The notes below the pieces were generated by a model. The model worked only from the letters and a program-made list of their open reading frames with translations. It did no database searches and had not been told where the DNA came from. From assembly GCA_947625765.1 (NCBI GenBank), contig CANQPP010000015.1, positions 1 to 50,252 of the forward strand: 50,252 nucleotides of DNA, written 5' to 3'. The position numbers were made by a program, and so were the translations under genes. Position 1 is the first letter of the stretch. Each line of letters begins with the position of its first letter. The stretch is from an uncultured Clostridia bacterium (GTDB taxonomy: Bacteria; Bacillota; Clostridia; Christensenellales; UBA1750). Below, one piece after another: positions 1 to 7,933 of this stretch.

Positions 1-805
1 AGAGGTTGACGGCTCCCACGAACTCCGCGCCCCTGTGCAGGCACTCCACCACCAGCGGGGTGAGCAGGGCGTTGGTGGGCGCGGCGGCGGCGTTGAGCAG
101 CACCGCCACCAGGCAGAAGCGAATGAGAGCGCCGTGCCCGCGGGCGTAGAGTAGCCCTTCCCGCAGGGAGGCCGACCAGCGGGGCCGCTTCTTCCCCTCC
201 GCCCCCGGCTCCCGCACGCGGATGGATACGATCAACAGGCCGGAGAGCAGGAAGGTGGCGGCGTCTATCAGCACGCCCGCAGCCGCGCCCCAGGAGGCCA
301 CCAGCAGCCCGCCCAGGCCGAACATGACCAGCTCCACTGTGGTGCCCAGGCTCTGGCTCAAGGAGATGCCCGCGTCGTACAGCCTCTCCGGCAGCAGCAG
401 GGGCATGAGCGCCGTGCCCGCGGGGCTGCGGAAGGCCTCCGCCGTGGAGATGCACAGCGTCAGGAGCATGAGCAGCCCGGTCGTGAGCGTTCCGGCCATG
501 TAACAGATAGCGATGACCAAAACAAAGAGGAAGCGCGCCCAGTCGCAGGCGGCCATCAGCCAGCGCTTGGGCCAGGCCTCCACCAGCGCCCCGGCGAAGG
601 GCTGCACCAGCACCGAGGGCAGGCAGTTGAGGGCGTAGGTCAGGGCCGAGAGGCTGGCGCTGCCGCTAATCTGGTAGACGATCCAGACCTGCGCCACCGC
701 GTCCACGGAGTCGCCGAAGCGGTTCACCAGGTTGGCCAGCAGCAGCCGGCGGTAGCCCAGCAGCGCCAGCAGCCCACGGTAGTCCGGCACCCTGTCGTTC
801 CTCAT
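1..805 (-). CDS. MFS exporter, N-terminal part (runs off left edge)
   Basis: The minus-strand frame is open from ATG at 805 to the window edge, giving about 268 residues. The protein begins MRNDRVPDYRGLLALLGYRR and shows successive hydrophobic helices, with a charged loop near VEAWPKRWLMAACDWARF and another near RVREPGAEGKKRPRWS. This pattern fits the N-terminal half and central loop of a 12-TM major facilitator of the EntS/MFS_3 drug- or siderophore-exporter type. The start at 805 is chosen because AAGGAG lies about 10 nt upstream. A nearby ATG at 815 is in another frame and abuts the SD. The substrate cannot be told. Paired palindromic operators around the promoter suggest inducible control by a MarR-like repressor not seen in the window. 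Confidence 0.8.
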   Translation of the reverse strand, partial: MRNDRVPDYRGLLALLGYRRLLLANLVNRFGDSVDAVAQVWIVYQISGSASLSALTYALNCLPSVLVQPFAGALVEAWPKRWLMAACDWARFLFVLVIAICYMAGTLTTGLLMLLTLCISTAEAFRSPAGTALMPLLLPERLYDAGISLSQSLGTTVELVMFGLGGLLVASWGAAAGVLIDAATFLLSGLLIVSIRVREPGAEGKKRPRWSASLREGLLYARGHGALIRFCLVAVLLNAAAAPTNALLTPLVVECLHRGAEFVGAVNL

Positions 806-832
806 TCAGGTTCATCTCCTTCTATCTTTATA

Positions 833-848
833 TTAGATATATATCTAA
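833..848. promoter_or_regulatory. Palindromic operator, downstream copy
   Basis: Perfect 16-bp palindrome TTAGATATATATCTAA between the -10 element and the RBS of the MFS gene. It shares the TTAGATA/TATCTAA arms with a second palindrome at 894-909. The arm type is typical of MarR-family operators (family assignment is inference). Confidence 0.6.
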
Positions 849-856
849 CATTAAGA

Positions 857-885
857 AGGATACCATCACCGTCGAACATTGTCAA
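857..885 (-). promoter_or_regulatory. Sigma-A-type promoter of the MFS gene
   Basis: On the minus strand TTGACA (885-880) is followed after 17 bp by TATCCT (862-857). It is bracketed by the two palindromes, so a bound repressor would block polymerase. Confidence 0.6.
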
Positions 886-893
886 TCGTTTTC

Positions 894-909
894 TTAGATA
901 ATTATCTAA
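894..909. promoter_or_regulatory. Palindromic operator, upstream copy
   Basis: Perfect 16-bp palindrome TTAGATAATTATCTAA just upstream of the -35 element of the MFS promoter. Its centre lies 61 bp from that of the copy at 833-848, about six helical turns. Confidence 0.6.
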
Positions 910-933
910 TATTACTTCCATTCACTCATCGAA

Positions 934-1345
934 GGAAAAACCGCCGCCCACTTCCCCGTCGAAATATGCACGGAGCGCCCTTTCCATTGAAGGCAGCTCA
1001 CCGGCGCGAGCAAACAAAACGCCGCCCCTTTGCTTCTTAAAAGGAACAGCGGGAAGGTCGGGCGGAATGCCTCTCCATTCGGAAGAACACCCGTCGCCAG
1101 CGCGGACTGCTTTTCCGATGCCTTCTTCACGTTTTCGCCGAAAAACCGCCGCCCCGCTTCCCCGTCGAAGCACGCACGGACCGCCTTTTTCATTGAAGGC
1201 AGCTCACCGGCGCGAGCAAACGAACCGCCGCCCCTCTGCTTCTCAAAAGGAACGGCGTGAAGGTCGGGCGGAATGTCTCTCCATTAGGAAGAACCCCCCG
1301 TCGCCAGCGCGGCCTGCTTTTTCGATGCCTTCTCCATGTTTTCAT
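934..1345. repeat. Tandem ~205-bp intergenic repeat, two degenerate copies
   Basis: Blocks such as AACCGCCGCCC, GGCAGCTCACCGGCGCGAGC, GGTCGGGCGGAATG and CGTCGCCAGCGCGG recur in the same order with a period of about 205-207 bp (for example at 941 and 1146). A third, more decayed start appears near 1349. Short open frames on both strands here look like chance GC-rich frames: they share no recognisable domain and change frame between repeat copies. I see no gene in 915-2073. Confidence 0.7.
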
Positions 1346-1522
1346 CGGAAAACCCCCGCCGCGTTTCCACTTTCCACCCAAAACTCCCGCAACTAAAAAA
1401 CCGCCGCTCCCGCTTTCCCTATCAAAAGGCGGCGGAAAACGCCTTTCTCTTTGATCGACCAAACGCCGTTTTGCAGACCTCTTTCCGCGTTTTCTCTTTC
1501 CGTCGAACCTCTCCGCGCACAG

Positions 1523-1555
1523 AAAAACCGCTCCTCCGTTTTCACGGAAGGGCGG
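1523..1555 (-). terminator. Duplicated intrinsic terminator, distal copy
   Basis: Minus strand: a stem built on CCGCCCTTCCG / CGGAGGAGCGG followed by TTTTTCT. It is the third copy counted from purR. Some stem positions have mismatches. Confidence 0.55.
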
Positions 1556-1762
1556 CGTGAAATGCCTTCTTCATCGAGAGAACTCCGGCAGTCGCAGGCC
1601 GTGTCTTCGTCTCTCGTCGGCAAAGGCAGGTAAATGCAGCAAAAGCGCCTTTTCATCGAAAGAAGCCCGTTGGCGCGGGCGGTGCTTTCATCATGAAAAG
1701 CGCCCTATTTCTATAAGGAAACCCCGCGCTTTCTCTTTCCGCCGAACCTCTCCCGCACACAG

Positions 1763-1795
1763 AAAAACCGCTCCTCCGTTTCCACGGATGGGCGG
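1763..1795 (-). terminator. Duplicated intrinsic terminator, middle copy
   Basis: Same hairpin type (CCGCCCATCCG / CGGAGGAGCGG) followed by TTTTTCT on the minus strand, 240 bp from the distal copy. Confidence 0.55.
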
Positions 1796-1997
1796 CGCGA
1801 AATGCCTTCTTCATCGTAAAAATCAGACAGGCGCAGGCCGTGCCTTTCTATCTCGCCGCGAAAGGAGGGGAACTGTGGCAAAAGCGCCTTTCCTCGAAAG
1901 AAGCCCGGCGGCGCGGGTGGCATTTTCATCATGAAAAGCGCCCTATTTCTATAAGGAAACCCCGCGTTTTCTCTTTCCGCCGAAAACCCCCACAGAC

Positions 1998-2031
1998 AGA
2001 AAAACCGCCCCTCCGTTTCCCGGAAGGGCGG
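1998..2031 (-). terminator. purR intrinsic terminator
   Basis: Minus-strand stem CCGCCCTTCCG / CGGAGGGGCGG with a short GGAAA loop, then TTTTTCTG, about 45 bp after the purR stop. It has the best-matched stem of the three copies. Confidence 0.8.
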
Positions 2032-2073
2032 CCGAATTTGGCTTTTCTATTGAGGGAAGTCCGGCGGTGCGGT

Positions 2074-2898
2074 TTACTCGCCCAGCAGCCAGGGCGCGGG
2101 CTCCACCACCGCGCCGTGCTCCCTGTCCATGTCGTCGCGGACGTGGATGAGGGCGCGGATGTCGCTGATGTCCTGCTTTTCCGGCATGCTCAGGCGCTTG
2201 ACCATCACGCCCATGCCCACGACCTCCACGTCGAACTCGCGCATCAGCTCCACCATGCCGCGCACGGTGCCGCCGTCCTTGGTGAAGTCGTCCATGATGA
2301 GGGCGCGCTGGCCCTCGGTGACGGAGCGCTTGGCCAGGGACATGGTCTTCATCTGCCCGCCGCCGGTGATGTAGTTGATGGTCACCACGGAGCCCTCGAA
2401 GGCGCGGTTGTCCCGCCGGGCGATCACCACGGGCACGCCCAGGGCGCGGGCCACCATCAGGGCAAAGGGGATGCCCTTGGTCTCCACGGTGAGCACGAAG
2501 TCCGGCTGCAGGGCGAAATAGGGCCCGGCCATGATGGCGCCCAGCTTTTCCAGCGCGGCGGGGTCGGACAAAATGTCCTGTATATAGAGGTAGTTGCCGG
2601 GCAGCACGCGCTCGGGGCTCTCCAGGCGCAGGCAGGTCTCCTGCACGTAGGAGAGTGCCTCCTGCGCATCCACCTTCGGCAGGAAGCGCACGCCGCCCGC
2701 GGCCCCTGCCACGGTCTCGATCTCGCCCAGGCCGAACTGGCGGAAGACGCCGCGCAGCAGCTCCACATCCTCGCTGACGGTGGACTTGGCCGCGTCAAAG
2801 AGCACGCAGAAACGGTTGAGCGTGTAGATCCTGTTCGGCGAGCTGGCCAGAATGCGGGCCATGGCCCCGACCCTCTCGTTGCGCTTCAGCTTCCCCAT
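2074..2898 (-). CDS. purR: Purine operon repressor PurR
   Basis: 274 residues, close to the B. subtilis PurR length. Residues 1-75 form the winged-helix DNA-binding part (AAKSTVSEDVELLRGVF). Residues 80-270 form a type I phosphoribosyltransferase fold with the PRPP-binding loop IMDDFTKDGGT at 201-211. In this family PRPP is the inducer that releases DNA, so the protein couples purine synthesis genes to PRPP supply. GGAGGAG lies 4 nt before the ATG. A perfect PurBox-like site lies just upstream at 2918-2930, so autoregulation is likely. The gene is transcribed away from spoIIP and ends at a triplicated terminator. Identification is secure from full-length similarity to known PurR sequence as remembered. 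Confidence 0.95.
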   Translation of the reverse strand: MGKLKRNERVGAMARILASSPNRIYTLNRFCVLFDAAKSTVSEDVELLRGVFRQFGLGEIETVAGAAGGVRFLPKVDAQEALSYVQETCLRLESPERVLPGNYLYIQDILSDPAALEKLGAIMAGPYFALQPDFVLTVETKGIPFALMVARALGVPVVIARRDNRAFEGSVVTINYITGGGQMKTMSLAKRSVTEGQRALIMDDFTKDGGTVRGMVELMREFDVEVVGMGVMVKRLSMPEKQDISDIRALIHVRDDMDREHGAVVEPAPWLLGE

Positions 2899-2917
2899 CG
2901 TTCTCCTCCAAATCCCG

Positions 2918-2930
2918 AATGTTCGGATAT
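2918..2930 (-). promoter_or_regulatory. PurBox operator upstream of purR
   Basis: On the minus strand this reads ATATCCGAACATT, matching the described PurBox consensus AWWWCCGAACWWT at every position. It also lies within the partial palindrome CCGAACATTCGG. It sits between the -10 element and the RBS of purR. Confidence 0.75.
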
Positions 2931-2939
2931 ATTTTTATC

Positions 2940-2969
2940 ATTATAATCCGTGTCCTATGGATAAAGCAA
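2940..2969 (-). promoter_or_regulatory. purR promoter
   Basis: Minus strand TTGCTT (2969-2964), 18-bp spacer, TATAAT (2945-2940), directly upstream of the PurBox. The -10 is perfect. The -35 is fair. Confidence 0.55.
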
Positions 2970-2985
2970 GCGCTTTACCTAATTT

Positions 2986-4074
2986 TTATTCAGTTTTTGT
3001 TTCCCCGCGCAGCACCCGCGAAATGGCCTGCGCTAGGGGCTTCATGGCGTTCTGGGCCTGCTCCAGCGTGTTCTCGTTGTGGCCTACCTCTATAAGTAAG
3101 GCGCTCTCCGACATGTGCTGGTTATAGCGGCCGGTCTTGACCATCACGTCCCGGCAGAGGCCGCTCTGGATGGCGTTCAGCGTATCGGTCAGCGCCTGGG
3201 CCAGCTTGTAGTTCTCCTGCCAGTTGGGTTTTATCTTGAAGCCGTCCTCGCCGGTGCCGATGAGCACCATCAGGCGGGCGCAGTCCGCGCCGTCCACGGT
3301 GATGAAGGCCGGGTCGCGGTTGCGGGCGCTGGCGGCGTCCCTGTGCAGGTCGATCATCATGTCGAACTTCTCTCCCGCCTCGGCGTAGGCCTCCAGCGTC
3401 TCCAGCGAGCGCACGTAGGCCGTGCCCAGCTTGGGCGGCTCGTGCTCGGTCAGGTCGTGCACCACCTCGATCCCGAGGGCGCGCAGCTCCTCCGACAGCG
3501 TCTCGCCCACGCCCATGATGTTATAGCGCATGTCCGCGGTGCGCCAGCGGCTGGTCTCCTCGTAGGGCTCGTCCGCGTCCTGCTGATAGGCTTCGTAGCT
3601 GTGGGTGTGGTAGATGAGCACCCGCAGCTTGTCCGCCTGCGCGGGCGCCTCGTACTTTTCCTCGATCTTTTCGATCTCGACCCGGATGCGCTCCACGTCG
3701 TCGGGCTCGTCCGGCGAAAGCTCGTCCGCATTGGCGTTGGCCGGGACGCCCTCCTCCTCCACGAAGGGGAACTGGTAGCGCAGGACGCTCAGCGGGTCCA
3801 GGGGGTCCACGTCCAGCAGCAGCGTGGACAGGCTGGACACCGCCCCGGCCGCCTGCGCGCCCGCCGAAAAGGCTTCCGCCGACGGGGCCTCCAGCCCCAC
3901 GTTCATGGTGGGGCCGGGGGCGGACGTGGCCTGCGGGGGCTGCGCCGTCCCGTCGGACGCGCCGGTGCCGCGGAGGAACCAGCCGACCGCCAGCACCAGC
4001 ACCAAAACGCACAGCACCGCCACCGCCGCCATGTACAGCAGCTGCGACGCCTTGACGACCTGGATACGGATCAT
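2986..4074 (-). CDS. spoIIP: Stage II sporulation protein P (SpoIIP)
   Basis: 362 residues from ATG 4074, chosen because GAGGTG lies 6 nt upstream. A longer open frame reaches 4413 but would run across the divergent spoVB start. A cytoplasmic N-terminus is followed by one TM helix (about 12-34), then a variable linker and the SpoIIP domain (about 150-360). The domain has the family signatures YHTHSYEAY (155-163), IDLHRDAA (241-248) and IEVGHNENTLEQA (329-341). In known spore-formers SpoIIP is the amidase/endopeptidase that works with SpoIID and SpoIIM in septal thinning and engulfment. spoIID and spoIIM are not in the window. This gene is good evidence that the host, or its recent ancestor, sporulates. 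Confidence 0.92.
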   Translation of the reverse strand: MIRIQVVKASQLLYMAAVAVLCVLVLVLAVGWFLRGTGASDGTAQPPQATSAPGPTMNVGLEAPSAEAFSAGAQAAGAVSSLSTLLLDVDPLDPLSVLRYQFPFVEEEGVPANANADELSPDEPDDVERIRVEIEKIEEKYEAPAQADKLRVLIYHTHSYEAYQQDADEPYEETSRWRTADMRYNIMGVGETLSEELRALGIEVVHDLTEHEPPKLGTAYVRSLETLEAYAEAGEKFDMMIDLHRDAASARNRDPAFITVDGADCARLMVLIGTGEDGFKIKPNWQENYKLAQALTDTLNAIQSGLCRDVMVKTGRYNQHMSESALLIEVGHNENTLEQAQNAMKPLAQAISRVLRGETKTE

Positions 4075-4243
4075 GGACGACACCTCGTTTTCCGTCTTTG
4101 GGCGGGAACAGGCCCCGGAGGGAAGCGTGCTCCCTTCCCCGGCCGTCCCGATATAGAATCTATGCGCCTTTATCTCCCCGTATGCGTCTGCACGCTCACC
4201 CCTTCCCCTTTTCTTTTTCACATGACCTTCTTCCAAGGTTTTC

Positions 4244-4273
4244 TTGACAAGCCTCCCCTTGCGGGGGTACTGT
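4244..4273 (+). promoter_or_regulatory. Candidate spoVB promoter
   Basis: TTGACA (4244-4249), 18-bp spacer, TACTGT (4268-4273), about 58 bp before the spoVB start. The -35 is perfect and the -10 is weak. A sporulation sigma factor may be used instead. Confidence 0.4.
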
Positions 4274-4330
4274 ATACATGCCGGCGAAGGTCCGAAAAGC
4301 CGCCCGGCAAGAAAGGGGCTTTGATCAGCC

Positions 4331-5941
4331 ATGCCCGCGAGCGAAAAGCGTTCCTTCGTCAAGGGGGCGGCCATCCTGTCCATGGCCGGCCTGCTGGGCA
4401 AGTTCATCGGCATGTTCTACCGCATCTGGCTGATGCAGCTGATCACGCCTGAGGGCTTCGCCTTCTACCAGTCCCCCTATTCCCTGTACAACTTCCTGCT
4501 GGTGGTCTCCTCCGCGGGGCTGCCCACGGCCATCTCCCGCATGGTCTCCGAGCAGATCGCAACCGGCCGCAACGGCAACGCGCGGCTGGTCCTGCGCAAG
4601 GCCCGGCGCATCCTGTTCCTGACGGGCCTTGCCGCCAGTGTTCTCATGGCCGCGCTGGCCAAGCCCGTGGCCATCGCCATCGGCGACCCGGACGCCGCGC
4701 CCGGCTTCGTGGCGCTGGCCCCGGCCATCTTCTTTGTCTGCCTCCTGTCCTCCTACCGGGGGTATTTCCAGGGCCATCAGAACATGACGCCCACCGCCGT
4801 CTCCCAGGTGGTGGAGCAGCTGGGCAAGGTGGGCCTGGGCTTCGGCCTGGCGCTGCTCTTGCAGAGGTACGGCCTTGTCTGGGGCGCGGTGGGCGCGATC
4901 CTGGGCGTGACGCTCTCCGAGGCGCTGGCCCTGCTCTACATCGCCCTGACCGCCCGCAGGCAGATGGCCGGACAGAGCAGCCTGCCCGCCGAAGCCGTAA
5001 ACGCGCCGGGCATGGAGCGCTTCTACGCCCGGCTGTTCGCCATCGCCGTCCCGGTCACCATCGGCGCGTCCATGATGCCCATCGTCTCCATGGTGGATAC
5101 GGCGCTGGTCATCAACCAGCTAAAGGCCATCGGCTACGCCATCGAGCAGGCCCGCGCGCTGTACAGCGTCTTTACAGGCGCTGTGACCTCCATGATCAAC
5201 ATGCCGGCCGTCATCACCCTCTCCTGCTCCATGGCGCTGGTCCCCGCCATCGCCTCCGGCCTTGCCTCGGGCGATAAGGAGGGTATCCGCAGCACCGCCA
5301 GCACCGGCATCAAGCTGGCCTTCCTGCTGGGCTCCGCCGTGGCCGTGGGGATGGGCCTTCTCTCCCGGCAGATCATCGGCCTGCTGTTTCACTCCAGCCT
5401 CTCCGCCATGCAGCAGGACGTGGGCGGGCAGCTGCTGGCCGTCATGTCCGTGGCCTTCCTGTTTCTGTCCATCGTGCAGTCAACCACCGGCATGCTGCAG
5501 GGGCTGGGCAAGCCCATCTACCCCGTCTACACGCTGCTGTGCGGCATAGTGCTCAAGATCGTCCTCAACTGCGTGCTCATCCGCGTTCCCGCGCTCAATA
5601 TTTTAGGCGCGGCCATTTCGAGCCTGTGCTGCTACGCGGTGGCGGCCTGCGGAAATTTGTTCCTGGTGCTGCGGCTGACCGGGGCGCGCATCGACTTCGG
5701 CCACTTCATACTGCGCCCGGCGCTGGCCGCGGGCGGCATGGGGCTGGCCGTGTGCGCGGTCAAGCTGCTGCTGCCGCTTCTCGGGCAGACGATTGTGACG
5801 ATACTGGCCGTGGGCGTGGGCGTCGTGGTCTACTGCGCGCTGGCGCTGCTGCTGGGCTGCCTGACCCGGCAGGACCTGGCCTTCCTGCCCGGCGGCGGGC
5901 GCATCGCCTCCCTGCTTGGGAAGATGCATATCAGGCTGTGA
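4331..5941 (+). CDS. spoVB: SpoVB/YabM-type polysaccharide flippase
   Basis: 536 residues, almost all hydrophobic, with roughly 14 predicted helices. The N-terminal block FVKGAAILSMAGLLGKFIGM and the later YYRGYFQG-like motif (SSYRGYFQGHQNMTPTA) are typical of the MVF/MATE-like oligosaccharidyl-lipid flippases SpoVB, YabM and MurJ-like proteins. These move lipid-linked cell-wall or cortex precursors across the membrane. The next gene is a YabN-type MazG and the rqcP gene follows, as in the B. subtilis yabM-yabN-yabO order and in many Clostridia. Family is certain. Whether it is the true SpoVB, or YabM or a vegetative homologue, is not. Confidence 0.88.
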   Translation: MPASEKRSFVKGAAILSMAGLLGKFIGMFYRIWLMQLITPEGFAFYQSPYSLYNFLLVVSSAGLPTAISRMVSEQIATGRNGNARLVLRKARRILFLTGLAASVLMAALAKPVAIAIGDPDAAPGFVALAPAIFFVCLLSSYRGYFQGHQNMTPTAVSQVVEQLGKVGLGFGLALLLQRYGLVWGAVGAILGVTLSEALALLYIALTARRQMAGQSSLPAEAVNAPGMERFYARLFAIAVPVTIGASMMPIVSMVDTALVINQLKAIGYAIEQARALYSVFTGAVTSMINMPAVITLSCSMALVPAIASGLASGDKEGIRSTASTGIKLAFLLGSAVAVGMGLLSRQIIGLLFHSSLSAMQQDVGGQLLAVMSVAFLFLSIVQSTTGMLQGLGKPIYPVYTLLCGIVLKIVLNCVLIRVPALNILGAAISSLCCYAVAACGNLFLVLRLTGARIDFGHFILRPALAAGGMGLAVCAVKLLLPLLGQTIVTILAVGVGVVVYCALALLLGCLTRQDLAFLPGGGRIASLLGKMHIRL

Positions 5942-5991
5942 ACCCTTTTTAGGGAAAGAAACATACAAAGAGATAGGTGGTCGTGTCTTTC

Positions 5992-7404
5992 ATGATCTTG
6001 ATCGTTGGCCTGGGCGTTGAGCCCGGCGACCTCACCCAGCGCGCCGCGGAGGCCCTGCTTTCGGGAAAACCCGTGCTGCTGCGCACCGGCAGGCACCCGG
6101 CGGCGGAGTTCTTAAAGGAGAAGGGCGTGCCCTTCAAGACGCTGGACGAGTTGTACGAGCAAAGCGCGGACTACGACGAGCTGCTCTCCCGCATCGCGGA
6201 GAGCGTCTGCGCGAGCGCCCCTTGCGTGTTCGGCGTGCCGGGCGGCGCGGGGCTCATGGACGAGAGCGTGCGCGCCGTGGTCTCCCTGGCCAAGGAACGC
6301 GGCCTCCCCTGCGAGGTCGCCGCGGGCGTCGGCTACTGCGAGCGCGCGGGGGCTGCTGCGGGCGGGCTGTCCTGCGCGGTGTGCATGGCGGCCGCCGACT
6401 ACGGCCCGGGGGCCTACGATCCCCGGCTGCCGCTGGTGCTGCAGGAGCTGCACTCCCCGCTGACCGCGTCGGAGGCAAAGCTGCGCCTGTTGGAGGTGTA
6501 CCCGGCGGAGCATATAGCGCTGCTCAACGGCAGGCCCCTCCCGCTGGAGGAGCTGGACCGGCAGGAGGCGGCCGCCTACGACCACAGGACCTGCCTGGTG
6601 GTGCCGCCGGTACCCCTAAACTCCCTCGAGCGTTTCGACCTGGAGAGCCTGCGCCGAATGCTCGAGAAGCTGCGCGACCCGCTGGACGGCTCCGCCTGGG
6701 ACCGGGAGCAGACCCACGAGTCCCTGCGCGGCGACCTGCTGGAGGAGAGCTACGAGGCCGTGGACGCCATCGACCGGGGCGACATGGACGACCTGTGCGA
6801 GGAGCTGGGCGATATGCTGCTGCACATCGGCATGCAGGCGCAGATCGCCTCGGAGCACGGCGACTTCGACCTGCGCGACGTGGTGAGCGGCATCTGCTTA
6901 AAGCTCCTGCGCCGCCTGCCGCAGGTGTTCAGCGGCGCGCCCCTAAAGACCGCAGAAGAAGTACAGGCCGAATGGGACAAGACCAAGATGCAGGCAAAGG
7001 GCCAAAGCGGCCAGGCCGAGGCAATGCGTCAGCTACCCCGCGCGCTCCCGGCGCTGCTTCGGACCGACAAGGCGCAGAGGCTGGCCTCGCCCCTGGGCTA
7101 CGACTTCAAGGACGCCTCCGCCGCCATGGAGAAGCTGCTGGAGGAGGCCGCGGAGGTCCGCTCCGCCGCCCCGGAGGAGCTGGAAGGGGAATTAGGCGAC
7201 CTGCTGTTCTCCTGCGTCAACGTCTGCCGCCTGTGCGGCGTCAGCGCCGAGGCCGCTTTGGGGCGCTCACTGGAGAAGTTCATTCGCCGCATCGGGGCCG
7301 TGGAGGAAACGGCAAAGAAGCGCGGGATCGACCTTAAGACCCTGTCCGAGGCCCAGCTGGACCTGCTCTGGGAGGAGGCCAAGGCCGCTTTAAACCGTGT
7401 TTAA
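5992..7404 (+). CDS. mazG: Tetrapyrrole methylase-like / MazG fusion (YabN family)
   Basis: 470 residues from ATG 5992, chosen because AGGTGG (5975-5980) lies 11 nt upstream. In-frame GTG codons at 5977 and 5983 are alternatives. Residues 1-210 form a TP-methylase-like domain (ILIVGLGVEPGDLT; CVFGVPGG at 78-85). Residues 219-335 form the first MazG domain with WDREQTHESLRGDLLEESYE and EELGDMLL (270-277). Residues about 350-460 form a second MazG half (EEAAEV, EGELGDLLF). MazG domains hydrolyse nucleoside triphosphates to monophosphates and PPi and are thought to clean the nucleotide pool. The usual GCPWD before the motif is GSAWD here. Gene order with spoVB, hup and rqcP is conserved in Firmicutes. 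Confidence 0.92.
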   Translation: MILIVGLGVEPGDLTQRAAEALLSGKPVLLRTGRHPAAEFLKEKGVPFKTLDELYEQSADYDELLSRIAESVCASAPCVFGVPGGAGLMDESVRAVVSLAKERGLPCEVAAGVGYCERAGAAAGGLSCAVCMAAADYGPGAYDPRLPLVLQELHSPLTASEAKLRLLEVYPAEHIALLNGRPLPLEELDRQEAAAYDHRTCLVVPPVPLNSLERFDLESLRRMLEKLRDPLDGSAWDREQTHESLRGDLLEESYEAVDAIDRGDMDDLCEELGDMLLHIGMQAQIASEHGDFDLRDVVSGICLKLLRRLPQVFSGAPLKTAEEVQAEWDKTKMQAKGQSGQAEAMRQLPRALPALLRTDKAQRLASPLGYDFKDASAAMEKLLEEAAEVRSAAPEELEGELGDLLFSCVNVCRLCGVSAEAALGRSLEKFIRRIGAVEETAKKRGIDLKTLSEAQLDLLWEEAKAALNRV

Positions 7405-7465
7405 CTAAACTTTAATCGAAAAAGGCCTAAATCCTCGGCATTTTCCCCGTTTCGGCGGCAGGATT

Positions 7466-7493
7466 TTCGCAGACTGGGCAGAATACTTATAGT
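7466..7493 (+). promoter_or_regulatory. Candidate hup promoter
   Basis: TTCGCA (7466-7471), 16 bp, TATAGT (7488-7493), about 100 bp before the HU start. It suggests HU has its own transcript inside the cluster. Confidence 0.45.
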
Positions 7494-7593
7494 TTGTATG
7501 GAATGGGCCGTGGCCCGGAACCATCTGCAATACCAGACCGCAGGCCAAAAAACAAGGCCGCGGCAAACATATCTCAAGGAGGTTTTACCGTCT

Positions 7594-7869
7594 ATGAATA
7601 AGGCCGAACTCATTGCCAGCGTGGCGCAGAAGAACTCCATCACCCGCAAGGACGCCGAGAAGTATGTCGCCAGCGTCCTGGAGACCATCACCCAGACCCT
7701 GGCCGCCGGCGAGAAGGTCTCCCTGGTGGGCTTTGGCACCTTCGAGGTCAAGACCCGCGCCGCCCACGAGGGCATCAACCCCATGACCAAGCAGAAGATC
7801 CAGATCGCCGCCAGCAACAGCCCCGTCTTCAAGGCCGGCAAGCAGCTGAAGGATTCCGTCAACAAGTAA
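7594..7869 (+). CDS. hup: Nucleoid protein HU
   Basis: 91 residues, the normal HU length. It starts MNKAELIASVAQK and carries the family core GEKVSLVGFGTFEVKTRAA, then the DNA-grasping arm and the C-terminal helix FKAGKQLKDSVNK. The arm reads HEGINPMTKQKIQIAASNSP, where the common RxGRNPxTG is replaced by EGINPMTK, a mild variation. HU bends and compacts DNA as a dimer. AAGGAGG lies 10 nt before the ATG, fitting high expression. A strong terminator follows at 7891-7933, so HU is probably a short separate transcript. Confidence 0.97.
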   Translation: MNKAELIASVAQKNSITRKDAEKYVASVLETITQTLAAGEKVSLVGFGTFEVKTRAAHEGINPMTKQKIQIAASNSPVFKAGKQLKDSVNK

Positions 7870-7890
7870 GGAAACCTGCGCGACGAAAAG

Positions 7891-7933
7891 CAAAAGCCCC
7901 GGAAACAGGCATTGAGCCTGGCCGGGGCTTTTG
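7891..7933 (+). terminator. hup intrinsic terminator
   Basis: Stem CAAAAGCCCCGG...CAGGC / GCCTG...CCGGGGCTTTTG with loop ATTGA. The outer A/T part of the stem supplies the T-tract. It is nearly symmetric, so it may act in both directions. Confidence 0.8.

Larger units (their letters stand above)
1493..2053. repeat. Three tandem ~240-bp units, each with a terminator copy
   Basis: Three units beginning CTCTTTCCG at about 1493, 1733 and 1972 (spacing 240 and 239). Each holds the hairpin-plus-T-tract terminator of the downstream side of purR. Between hairpins the block AAGCGCCCTATTTCTATAAG also recurs at about 1697 and 1937. This is a duplicated terminator region, not coding sequence. Confidence 0.75.

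Noticed and set aside
912-1934. Several overlapping 60-125-residue open frames on both strands
   Set aside because: They fall in tandem intergenic repeats, change frame between repeat copies, and show no domain or RBS pattern. They are chance frames in GC-rich DNA.
934-2060. Possible CRISPR or transposon repeats
   Set aside because: Units are 205-240 bp and degenerate along their whole length, without short constant repeats and unique spacers, and with no transposase or cas gene nearby.
4075-4413. Longer start for SpoIIP
   Set aside because: It would overlap the divergent spoVB start and add a non-family N-terminus. The ATG at 4074 has a good SD and is directly followed by the expected TM helix.
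3115-4452. 445-residue open frame on the plus strand opposite spoIIP
   Set aside because: Composition is His/Arg/Val-rich and typical of an antisense shadow. spoIIP on the other strand has all family motifs.
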